Assembly: GCA_002102555.1 (NCBI GenBank)
Contig: MCFL01000308.1
Span: 1-27,888, forward strand
Source of the DNA: Catenaria anguillulae PL171
Taxonomy: Eukaryota; Blastocladiomycota; Blastocladiomycetes; Blastocladiales; Catenariaceae
Direction of reading: 5' to 3'
Length of the DNA stretch: 27,888 bases
In this document: positions 1-9,422 of the stretch, in pieces
Layout: each line of letters opens with the position of its first letter
Position numbering within the stretch: position 1 is the stretch's first letter
Program-made: the position numbers and the translations under genes
The notes under the pieces: generated by a model
Databases searched by the model: none
The model's input: the letters and a program-made list of their open reading frames with translations, nothing else
Told to the model about the DNA's origin: nothing

Positions 1-2831
1 TTGTGCCACTCGGTAACACCAGCCTTGACGCCGTCCACGATTTCGGCAAGCGTGCCAATGGCCATGGACCGCTCGGCGACTTGAGCCTTGGGCGTAAAGT
101 ACTTTGCAAGCTGCACAAGGAATCGGGTTGCGTAGGGGCAGAACGAGGCGCCCAATGCCTGGGCGAGGGCACCAACAACATCGGCGGCACCGGCAATCAA
201 GATGGCGTCGTACTCGGCAAGCTCATCGGCATCGAGCTCAATGTCCTCGTCGTCTTGCGTTTGCGAAAAGTGCTTGCCCTCCAAAATCGACACGGCCAAG
301 TTACAAAGCTTGTCCAAATGGCCCGTGACATGAATGAGAACAGGGCCCATGTTGTGCATGGCCGACTGAATGGCGTCGCAAATTTCGGCCGCCACCACCC
401 GATCGTCCTCCTCCTCGAGCATCTTGAGCATGGCCGTCATGACCAGCTCGGTCATTTGGCGCACTGTATCGTGGACGGGCGCCTTGAGCGGCAAGCCGGC
501 CTCCCATTTGGAGGTGGCCGACCCAGACATCTTGTTGGTGGTAATCAAGATCTTGAACAAGCCAATCACAACGGCCTTGCGCACGCCGTCATGATAATGG
601 TCTGTGTTGCCCATAAAGGCCTCGACGGTGCCGTCCAAGTAGGGCAAAAAGTCGTTTTCGGTCGACTCAAACAAGTCGGCCAGCACCTCGAGGGCCGTAG
701 CCTTTTCCTCGGCAATCGCCGACGACACCTTGAACGCATCATCGTCATCCTCATTGTCGTCCGAATCGAACCCGTCATCACCCATGGCAAACAAGTCCTC
801 GCCGCTCGCCTGACGCTCGTGCACAGTGGCACCCTCGGCTGCACCGGCCTCGGTCGCCTCGTCGTCGTCATCATCATCCTCGAAGAACGCCTCCTTGGTG
901 TCAATACTGGCCATCAAGGCAGGCACGAGCTGCGGCAACATGGGCGTAAACTCGGTCTTGTACAAGCGCGCAAGCACGCCAAAGAAGCAGTATGCGCACT
1001 CCTTGACCTTTGGCTCGGACGTGATGTTCATGGACTCGATGGCCAGTTGCGTGGTTTGCGCCAAGTACGGGCGGAAGACTTCGGGCCAACGGCATCGGCC
1101 ATGGCAGACATGGTGTCAATGGCAATGCCACGCAACAGCATGAGCGCCGTGTCTTCAACGTCGGCAAGCGCCATGAGTTCAAGAATCATGGGCACGACGT
1201 GCGCAAAGAAGGGCGCAAACTGTTCCGACGAGGCGCTGGCGGCCGAGCCAATGGCGCCCACCACGACTTGGCGCATCTTGGTGTCGTCAATGCGGAGCAA
1301 TTGGGTCAAGACAGTCATGAGATCGTGAATGTAAGGCATGATGTCTTCGCCGAGACCGTCGAGGATGGTGTCGAGGGCGTTGGTCGCGTGGCGAAGCACT
1401 TCGACGTGGGTCACGTCATGCATGAGGCTAAAGAGTGCGGGGAGAATGCGTGCGTGGTGCGTGGTGCCCACACTGAGTGTTTCGCCGAGGGCCGACATGC
1501 ACAAGCAAGCGGCCTTGCGCACAGATGCGTCCTGGTCGGCCATAAGCGCCAAGACCATGGTCACGAGGTCATCGAGGTGGACGCGCGCAGCATCGGCGCA
1601 GCCATCCACCACCAATGCCAGGATCATCATGCCGGCGCGGCGTGCAGATGGGTTGGCACTGTTGGAGGCGTACTCGGAAACGGTGGCTGACAAGATCGGG
1701 AACACTTGAGAGGGAGGGAAATGCATGCCGAAAGCGTGGACGCACTTGATGGCAATGCGGGCGGGCGAGTCTTCGTCCTCATCGTCATCGGCATCCTCGG
1801 GCTCGGCAGCCACGGGCAGCACGGCTTGCAAGATCGGGTGGACAAGCTTGAGCTTGATGATGTGCTTGGTCTTGTACAGCGGAAGCAGAATCAAAATGTT
1901 GCCGGCCATCATGCGCACCTCCTCGTCCAGCTGCGTGTTGGCAAAGCTCGAGCACACAAACTCGACAAACTGCGCCATGTGTGCATTCAACACGGGCGCC
2001 TCACCCGAAACGAGCTCATCAAACACGGCCAAGCCACGAGCCGTCGACGTTTCGTCGCCCGCCTCCATGGCCTCCTTGACCACAGCCACCATAGCGGGCA
2101 ACCGGTCTTGGAAGTACTTGACCATGGCCTTGTCGGACGCACTCACATATCCGGCAATTTCGCCCATCGACTCCATGGCCGTGATACGCACCGCGCGTGA
2201 CTCTGCGTCAGTCAAGTGCGACGACAAGACGTTGAACACGTCGGCCGTGTATGCCTGAATGTCGTCGAGTGTAACGGCCTGCAGCACGTACAGCATGGTC
2301 ATGGCTGCAACCTCGCGCTGGCCAGCTTCAGCACTAGCCGCAGCCTGCAACACGGTGGGCATGAGCTCTGGCCACCTGCCTGATGGCACGTCTTGTAGGG
2401 CAATGGCGGCAATCAGCCGGGCGAGCGCGTTGGCCACGGACCGTTCGGGCTCTTGGCCAAGGCGGGTGAGCAAAAGCGCATGGCCTTGGTGGATCACGTC
2501 CAATGGGCATTCGCACCAGAACACCTCGCACCGCTTGCGTGCCTCAACGGCGGCAAGTTGGCGCACGCCGGCGTCGGCTGCTTCGCAGGCAATCGAGAGG
2601 AGGGCGGGTACGCAAGCGGGCGTGTTGTAGAACTTTTTGTTGAGCGTCGAGGTGGCGGAACGCAGGGCAGAGGTGTCGGTACCCGTCGCGGTGGTGCGCA
2701 AGAGCTCGTAGAGCTGCGAGGTGAATTGGCTCTGGGAACGAAAACGACATGCGTTTTGGGTTAGGGGAAGAAAAGTGTGTGTGACAACAAGGCCGCCTGC
2801 CAGGTACACGGACCTGGTCTGAGGTGGTCAT
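1..2831 (-). CDS. Importin beta family karyopherin, Kap123/importin-4 type, 3' end off the window
   Basis: Nuclear import receptor that would carry cargo such as ribosomal proteins or histones through the nuclear pore under Ran control (family knowledge). The visible protein is about 916 residues of HEAT-type helical repeats. Near the start comes an importin-N-like segment (LNKKFYNTPACVPALLSIA, then RQLAAVEARKR). Two acidic loops follow, one of them FFEDDDDDE at about 870-900, a place where Kap123 homologues also carry acid runs. Kap123/IPO4 proteins are about 1080-1110 residues, so roughly 200 C-terminal residues lie left of base 1. Start chosen: ATG at 2829-2831 begins an 18-base first exon (MTTSDQ, 2814-2831). 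A GT-AG intron at 2732-2813, with CTAAC inside, then joins in phase to SQFTSQLYELL. The frame changes near 1082-1085: codons up to VG (1085) and from EVFRPYL (1082 downward) are one base out of register at a GGG run, as if one base were missing. Both sides read well, so an assembly error is the simplest view. Confidence 0.88.
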
Positions 2832-3253
2832 ATTGGACTGGCTAAGCTTGATCGGGGACGAAGATGGCGGCGAGTAGGCGATGATCACAGAATGGCTGGG
2901 TGGATGGTCGGCTATGACGGGCAATGGTGCATGGCAGAATAGATGGCAGAGGGATTACATGGGCGGTCTGTCGCCAAATTGCCCTTTGTCGTTGCTCGTG
3001 GATGCGATTCGCATATGCTCAACAACCTCGAAAGCAACTCGGCCGTTTGTGCGACGAGTGGCGCGAGTGTTGTGTGCAGCGCTCATGCCGTGTCAGGTGA
3101 CCGGTATCCTCTCACTCGCGTGAAGACCTCGCCTGATGTCACATTCGTTCATACACATGTATTTACATACAATATCGTTCTCGCCCGAACGAAAACACCG
3201 TGCGAATTCAAGTGAGAATGCTCTAACACACATGACGCAAAAGAACAGGCACC
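2832..3253. promoter_or_regulatory. Divergent intergenic region between importin and F-box genes
   Basis: About 420 bases separate the two divergent starts and must hold both promoters. No convincing gene is seen. There is no clear TATA box at a standard distance. The F-box start sits in a good context (ACC ATG C). Confidence 0.5.
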
Positions 3254-5297
3254 ATGCACGCCTCTTCGCCGCCCGCCCAGCAGCCGATATGGGGTCCAAG
3301 CGACCCTACCAACCTGCTCACCAACGACGCAGCGATTTGGATCACTTGGACGTGCTCCCGCCTTCTTCCCGACAATTCCTTCAATGTACTGGCACGCCTG
3401 GCTGATCCCGAAGCGCCCGCCAGCCTCACAGACGACCAATTGTCCGGCATTGCGTCCAAACTTTTCACAGTCACTGACCCCTTGATGGGATGGGGTGCGC
3501 ACAATGTTGCCTTACAGGCTGGGGTCAAGTTGGGCCATCTCTCCTTGGTTCAAGCGGCCCTTGGCAATTGGCGCTGGTGCCCTGTAAAAGCATCAAGGCG
3601 CGTATCGTCAGGTGGTTGATTCGAGGTGAGGTCACAGAATCGGGAGGGCATTTGGAAGCGGTTATTGACTGCTTGCTGGACGATTCAAGGTTCGGGCACT
3701 CGATTGCGTATTCAATTACCGAATTGGTAGCGGACTTGACCTTGCTGGAGGATCCGAAGCCGATATTGGTTGATCGCGCATGTAGGGTTGTGGATTTAAT
3801 GTTGATGCACTCAGGTTCAACCCGAGTTTCCTTTGGGAACCGTTGATGATTCACGGATTGTGCAAAGCGGATATGCCCGTGGTCGTTGTCAAAAGCAAGT
3901 TGGTGACTGGCGAGTGGCAATGGATTCGAGCTAGGCGGGCTCGCCGTGCCCAGGCGTTGGATAGTGTCAACTTTCCAACGACGGGTCCCGAGCTGTATTT
4001 CTCGTCTCCAAATCCGCAACTCCTCATTGACCTTCCTGACGATTTGCAGCTTCGTTTGCACGATTATCTGGACTCGACATCTATTGCACGCTTGCGATCA
4101 ACCTGTCGTTCGCTGTCCACGTTTCCCTTGGATCGATTTGCTATACAGCGACTCGAATTCGAGCTGTGCCAGCGCTCACCCATGGCCGATACCAGTACGA
4201 TCGCACCTTTATTGAGCGCCTGATTGATATTGTTCCACGCAAAAATGGATTGGCAGTCTTGGGTGGGCGCATTCTGATCGAAGCTATCCGTCATTTGGAT
4301 GTGGATTTCGCCCTCGACTGCCTGACTCAAGCGCATCAAGTAGAGCTCGATTATGTTTATCCGTGGGCGCTGCACACGCTTCTTTTCCCTGTATCGCCGT
4401 ACTCTGGGGAGCAGGCTGCCGCGGCTGGTCGGATCCTTGTACAGTTGCTGCTTCACCCATCGTTACCACAGTACGCATGGTGCCTGGTCTTGTTCGCATA
4501 TCCAACCGCCGTCTCGCTACTCAAGCCATTCCATTCTCTCCCGTCGACCATGCCAGCGAGCGAGCAGAGTCAGCGCAATTCCTCATGCACCTCACTGCGT
4601 TTGGTGTGACTCCGTCCGCTATTTCGACAAAAATTTTGGGTTGTTTTCAAGACGATACCTCACCATTACACACACCGCACTTGCGCTTTCCATTCTTTCC
4701 GGAAAACCGGACACATTCCGACACATACTTGGTCTTCTCCCACCATCTCTCGTCACACCGCTTTACAATCTGATTCTCGACTACCTCATCAACCTGCACA
4801 ACCGCATTCAACACGATCCAGACGCCATGGTCCATTGTGCCCTCGACCTTGTTTTCCATCATGCGCACATGTTCCTCTCTGGTCATCTCGTGACTGTGGC
4901 CGCGCGTGGCAACGACACACTTGTCTCTCTCTTGCTCCCGTATTTGGACCCAGAAGCCAATCGCATCGAACTGTGCATCAACATTCTTGCCCGCGGAAAT
5001 AAGTCGGCATGTGTGCGCTCGCTGGCCATCATATACATTCACTGGATCGACGAGTTTGCCGAGGAGCAGCTGGACGAGGAGACGCGGGTGGAGGGCGACG
5101 AATATGGGAGGAAAGTGTTTGAGCTTGGGTGGTTTGTGCTTAGGAATATGTCGGCAAGTATTGGGAGAGAAGACGAGCTGGAAGAGAGGACGAGGCAAAA
5201 GGTGGGCGAGTTGAGGGAAAAGTGGGAGCCGTATCGGGCGGCGTATGAGGCGGAAGTGGCGAGGAGGAAGGCAAAAGTGAGGTGCGAGATTGAGTGA
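3254..5297 (+). pseudogene. F-box protein gene with ankyrin-like stretches, frame interrupted about five times
   Basis: Likely substrate adaptor of an SCF ubiquitin ligase, if functional. An F-box is readable at about 4027-4160: LIDLPDDLQLRLHDYL followed by ARLRSTCRSLSTFPLDRF. Both sides carry ankyrin-like helical text, for example GVKLGHLSLVQAAL near 3525-3570 and VTVAARGNDTLVSLLLPYL near 4890-4950. The C-terminus is charged and coiled-coil-like (EEQLDEETRVEGDEYG, then RTRQKVGELREKWEPYRAAY) and ends at 5297. The protein-like text steps through frames 2, 1, 3, 2, 1, 3, with changes near 3560-3590, 3795, 4165-4200, 4530-4560 and 4655. No intron of normal size explains them. Each change equals one missing base. 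It is either a decaying member of an F-box family or an intact gene in poor consensus sequence. Codon use is less GC-biased than in the neighbours, which favours relaxed constraint. Confidence 0.6.
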
Positions 5298-6035
5298 AAG
5301 AAGGATTGAGTCAAAGTACATTTTGTCTCAGTCGGCTGTCTCTATCGAGGTCCAGAATAAATTCATACATGTGAACTTGAATCCAATTGACAAAATGGCG
5401 CTGAGTCGCGTCACACACCTCAGTGTCTCAACAAGACAGCACACCATAAATACCCAGAGCATTCCCTTCAATTGACTCAATGCCCGCTACTCGTTTCATG
5501 CCAGGCTGTTTGTCGCAGAGGCTGCCTCTCATGCCTTACCCGCCGTCCCCCTCTCAGGAGTCCCAGCCCACTTGGACTGGCGACCACAGGCATTGCCAGT
5601 GATCGATCACCGCGACTTCCTACTCATTCATTTCGGGCTGTGCGCACGCCGTAACCGGACAATAGCACGTGCTGGTACTGGGCCGCCGTGCCCGCTCCCG
5701 CTCCCCTCAACATGGACACGCGCCGTTGCCGCGGCGCCGGCGACATCTCGGCCAAGGCCAACTCCAGCCTTCCACGCGACGACCACATCCGCCTGACCCG
5801 CCACCCAAGCCCTCGACAATGAATGCAACCAAGAACTGCTCGTTCGAACGCATGCCTACTCATGGCGCAACTCAATACGCCTCTGCGCCCGACCCACTAA
5901 GTGGGTGATCAGTGGTTAGATCCACTATGTATGTGGGATGAAGAAACGAAGTTGCGTTTTGCCGCCCTACTGCGAGCGGATTGAGGTGGTGATTTACAGG
6001 GGATCTAAGTTACAACGGTTCGTGTCATATCTTTA
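5298..6035. other. Gene-poor stretch with coding-like but unconnected frames
   Basis: A TATA-like CATAAATA at about 5445-5452 lies some 30 bases before an ATG at 5480, which opens only a 40-codon frame ending at 5602. From 5480 to 5880 the DNA is GC-rich and several frames look coding-like, for example PVIDHRDFLLIHFGLCARR near 5590-5650, but none continues or matches a family I know. It may be a gene relic. A short palindrome CCCACTAAGTGGG sits near 5895. TTA at 6033-6035 is the left target-site copy of the MITE. Confidence 0.35.
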
Positions 6036-6264
6036 GGGCCTGTTTGGGTCCTGCTGAAACGCGTGTTTCAACCAGTTTATGCTCTCATCGAGGATCCCAC
6101 CAGCAACCCATGACAAAAATTCAGAAAAGTCTTTGCAGTATCATTACTTTGCAATATTATGTAGCCTAAATCTCAATTCCATTCATGTTCTGTGTCCCAG
6201 TTTTTTGCAATAAACCAGCTGAAACCGGGTTTAAAGTGCCTTTCAGCGGGACCCAAACAAGCCC
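6036..6264. mobile_element. 229-bp MITE, Tourist-like (PIF/Harbinger superfamily)
   Basis: The left end begins GGGCCTGTTTGGGTCC; the reverse complement of the right end begins GGGCTTGTTTGGGTCC. The inverted repeats run about 24 bases with two mismatches. A second, looser match further in (TTTCAACCAGTTTATGC against TTTCAGCTGGTTTATTGC) extends the symmetry. The element is flanked by the direct repeat TTA (6033-6035 and 6265-6267), the target duplication expected of PIF/Harbinger elements. The interior is AT-richer than its surroundings and codes for nothing. It is non-autonomous and would need a transposase from elsewhere. The near-identical ends suggest a fairly recent insertion. It lies about 270 bases before the NEK-like kinase start. 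Confidence 0.85.
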
Positions 6265-6535
6265 TTACCCTGTGGTTTGAATGATTTCATCTACTTGGTT
6301 CAGTTTCCATTTATCCCTCAGCCGCCCGCCCGATGTCAAAACAACTCTGGCCAATAGCATTGCAGACACACACACCCCTTCTATCAATTGCCGTGGATGC
6401 CAACCATGCCGCATCAACATACGCTTGCGCCGGAGCCCATCCAGGATCATATCCAACAAGACCGTTTCCGCCTCGATTACGTCCAACGCTTCGGGTGCCG
6501 CGCTTGCACCTGGCGTCGAGTCGTACGCGCCGGCG

Positions 6536-7838
6536 ATGAACGCCCACGACAACTAAGGTCGTCCAGAAACTCGGGGCCGGGGCTTTCGGGACTGTTGAGA
6601 AGGTGCAGAGGAGGAGAGACGGGATGGTACAAGATTTCCGCATGTTATTTATCAACGTGACCACAAAGCCATCCCAAGGCCGATCTAATGATCGTGGGAA
6701 TTCGTTCCTTTCGCCATGTCATTCCGTGTGACATTCTACATAGATTTTTGGCCAGGAAAAAGCTGCCATATCACCCAAAAGTACACGCCCACAACCCGAT
6801 CGGCTTGGCCCAGTACCACAAGTCGATGCGGTTCGAGGTCGACTTGGCACGCACCCTCTCACACCCCAACATCATCAAGGGCGAGTGGGTGTGCGACGTC
6901 GAAGAAAGACTCTTCCTGGTGCTCGAGCTGGCGACGGGCGGTGACTTGACGAGCTGGGTGAGGCGCGAGCGGGTAAGCTTTTGGTATTGAGATTCATGGC
7001 AGCTCTAGTGCTCACCCTTCTCATCCAATTCCCACGTTGTAGGCAAATTGCAGAGGAAAAAGTGCTCGTCGTCTGCGCACAGCTTGCGTCGGCCCTCGAA
7101 GAGCTGCATTTCAGCTTTAGAGAGCGCCAGAGGCAAGACTTCGCCAACATCCACCGCGACCCAAGCCCGACAACGTATGGTGCTTTCGTTTCGACTCGAT
7201 CGCTTCATTTGAAACAATACTCACACATTTTTCTTGCTTGAAACATGCTGACAGGTGTTGCTGGACGCCCTCGACAACATCAAGCTTGGCGATTTCGGAC
7301 TCGCTGCCCGCGTGGAACGCAACAAGAAGCATGGGGGCGGTGGCGGCACGCCCTCGTACATGAGCCCAGTATGTCTGCATTTTGCAATGGAATCCATTTC
7401 TCGAACATTCTTGACTGAAACACCCTTGCTCATGATCAGGAGCATGCGTACGGCACGTCGTACGACTACCAGACCGACATTTGGTCCCTCGGCTGTGTCT
7501 TGTTCTTTGTGTGCACGGGCGAGCCCGCGTTTCCCTGTGGCGCACCAAGCACCCGGGAAGAGGTTGTGGCCCGCCTGCAGGCGCTCCCATCTGGGTATTC
7601 CCAGAGATTGCGCGCCACCATGGCCAGTCTGCTCGCTTTTGATCGGGAGCAACGGCCGTCGGCGCGCGCGTTGGCAACCGACAAGAATCTGGCGGCGGTA
7701 TTGGCCAACAAAGGGAATGCCGGATGCCGCTCGCTGTGTGTGCGACTGGGACCAAGGCGTGGCCCAGCTTGGTACCATGCGCCAGCGATTTGTCGGGATG
7801 GCGAGCCACTGGGGCCGAAGAGCTGTCTATCATCTTGA
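6536..7838 (+). CDS. NEK/NIMA-like serine/threonine kinase, frame interrupted
   Basis: Protein kinase of the type that acts on mitotic entry, centrosomes or flagella (family knowledge). Motifs in order: glycine loop KLGAGAFGTVEKV (6555-6600); FRMKKL supplying the ATP-anchoring Lys; helix C RFEVDLARTLSHPNIIK; hinge LVLELATGGDLTSW; AEEKVLVVCAQLASALEELHF; HRD at 7152-7160; KLGDFGLA; GTPSYMSPE; YQTDIWSLGCVLFF. The spaced helix E to HRD region and GTPSYMSPE recall NIMA. Introns supported by phase: 6644-6755, 7175-7254 and 7369-7439. A fourth, about 6973-7042, does not join in phase. Frame breaks: near 6550 just after the proposed start (MNAHDN); at the 6972/7043 junction; and at 7161-7162, where HRD is followed by two bases before AAG CCC GAC AAC, so the expected HRDxKPDN is one base short. 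It may be a pseudogene or an assembly fault. The tail past the kinase domain is short, unlike NIMA, whose tail is long. Confidence 0.62.
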
Positions 7839-7864
7839 TTCCGTTCATGACCAAAGAAAAAAAG

Positions 7865-7887
7865 AAAAAAAAAAAAAAAAAAAAAAA
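7865..7887. repeat. A23 homopolymer tract
   Basis: Twenty-three consecutive A bases lie 27 bases past the kinase stop, in an A-rich run from about 7855. The upstream gene keeps introns, so this is not the tail of a processed copy of that gene. It is a likely site of length error. Confidence 0.9.
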
Positions 7888-8036
7888 CACGTTGCATGTA
7901 TTCACACTTTGCCTCAACCTCGTGTATTCATGTACAACACAATGGATTCGGTCCACTCTTTCGCACGTAGCCCTCAAGGTTTCCTATGAACATGAAACAT
8001 GGACCCGGAAGCAAAACATATTCACGCTCAGGCTGC

Positions 8037-8601
8037 TCAAAAATCGACTCGCTCAAACACAATATCCAACTGCGCAGTTCCCTCGGTCAACACCATCCGA
8101 TACTTGACCTTTTCCCGCCACGCAAACCCGGCCTTGCGCTTGGGCAACGGGCGCGGGTCCTTGACCGCCTCGTCCTTGACAAACCTGACTCGCAACGGCG
8201 ACTCTGTGTACGTGAAAAACGCCAAATGGTTTGCTGGCTCGGTGCTGGTGGACAGGGCAGTCACGCGATGCAGCGTGTCCACTTCGTTCCGAGCACGCAC
8301 AAGTCGCATTTCGCCCGTGTGTGCATCCGCGAGCACAGTCGCGTACCCATATCCTGGGTGAAAGTACGTCCCGGCCAAGTCGAGCGGGTCGCACGCGAGC
8401 GGCGGAACTTGATCCTTGGGAACAGGCCAAACAGGGCCAACGAGCTTTTTGATGGCCATGGCTGTGAGCAGCGGGTACTCGAGCTTGATGGCGGGAAGGT
8501 TCTTGTACAAGCTATCGCGCGTGTATGCAGCTGGGTATCCGCCAGCGAGTGGAACAAGGGTGTGAAGAATGAGGTTGGAGAGGGGCGAGTGGAGGTTCGG
8601 A
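8037..8601 (-). CDS. C-terminal part of a probable beta-lactamase-related serine hydrolase
   Basis: An open stretch of 187 codons ends at 8037. Its text (NLILHTLVPLAGGYPAAY, then the lipocalin-like LDLAGTYFHPGYGYATV, and a final VFERVDF) resembles the C-terminal domain that follows the catalytic domain in fungal class C beta-lactamase-related hydrolases. The catalytic SxxK and YxN motifs were looked for on the minus strand up to about 9340 and not found. This is therefore a fragment, or the N-terminal part is very divergent. A possible acceptor CAG at 8602-8604 would start the exon at 8601, and the same frame has a stop near 8656. No upstream exon could be identified. The family call rests on pattern memory only and is tentative. 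It faces the kinase gene tail to tail. Confidence 0.42.
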
Positions 8602-9422
8602 CTGAGGCACGGAGAAATCGCGCGATTGCCGAATTGGCAGAAAGTAATTGCGAATCATGGGCGGCTCGATAATAGAAGCATTGGCATGCTTTGCATTGTG
8701 TAAAGGCTGTGCATGGAATGGTCGGCACGCTTTCGTATTAAATCGTGTCTCGCTCGACTCGGGCGCACGTCGTGGCGTCGTGCCCGACGGACTTCCTCGA
8801 GGACTTTCTCTAGTATCTGACGTTTGTGACGTGGCCCAAACCATCCCATCGTGCTTCATCCCCCAACGAGTTCCCTTGACCCGAAGAAGCATTCGGGGGT
8901 ATATGACTTCGGTTTACCCGCCCACCCGCCCTTCTATGTGCCCATCCTGGAGATGTTGCGAGAAACCACAGATGGGACCTGAATGAGGCGTGACGGTCTT
9001 GACCGCCTGTTGCTGCTGCGACAAGATTCGACACAAGGAGGTATCATGGCAATTGCTGTTCTGGAAATGTATCGATATCGAAGCAATCTGGATTATTCTG
9101 ATGTACCTGCATTTCCGTCCCTCGGTCCGAGCCAGGATTCCTGTGTGCCGTGGGTGCGGACAAAAAGTTTTCATTGCACACGCGCGTCTTGGTGACTGCG
9201 TCTGGTCGATTGCGTTTGAAGTCGGGAGTGGACGAGATCTTGTGCGAACATCTCGGTCAATCGACACTACAGCAGGCGAGCATACAAGTAAAGAAGGGGC
9301 TATGGTAGACTCACTCTCACATGTTTCCAGACATCTCACTCAAAGCAACCGTACATGGCTGGAAGCAGTCACTGATGTCAATACCATGAACCCCTCCTGA
9401 GATACATGAAAGAGCATTCACC
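8602..9422. other. Intergenic stretch before the Hal4-like kinase
   Basis: About 820 bases with no open frame that reads like protein on either strand. It should contain the kinase promoter and 5' leader and, if the hydrolase fragment is a real gene, its missing upstream part. No repeats or transposon ends were noticed. Confidence 0.45.

Noticed and set aside
3-1328. Long plus-strand open frame of 441 codons
   Set aside because: It lies exactly antisense and codon-aligned to the importin frame. Its text is Gly/His/Leu/Arg-rich with no family pattern, as expected of a shadow of a GC-biased gene.
3800-3825. GGTTCAACCC resembling a tRNA T-arm
   Set aside because: No acceptor stem, anticodon arm or D-arm could be found around it, and it lies in F-box coding text.
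5480-5602. Forty-codon frame after a TATA-like box
   Set aside because: Too short, no recognisable family and no supported exon after it; kept only as a note in the gene-poor region.
7839-7890. Poly-A run after the kinase as a retroposed gene tail
   Set aside because: The kinase keeps at least three introns and no flanking target repeats were seen, so it is not a processed copy.
7117-7977. Minus-strand frame of 286 codons overlapping the kinase
   Set aside because: It runs through the A23 tract as poly-Phe and is antisense to clear kinase motifs.
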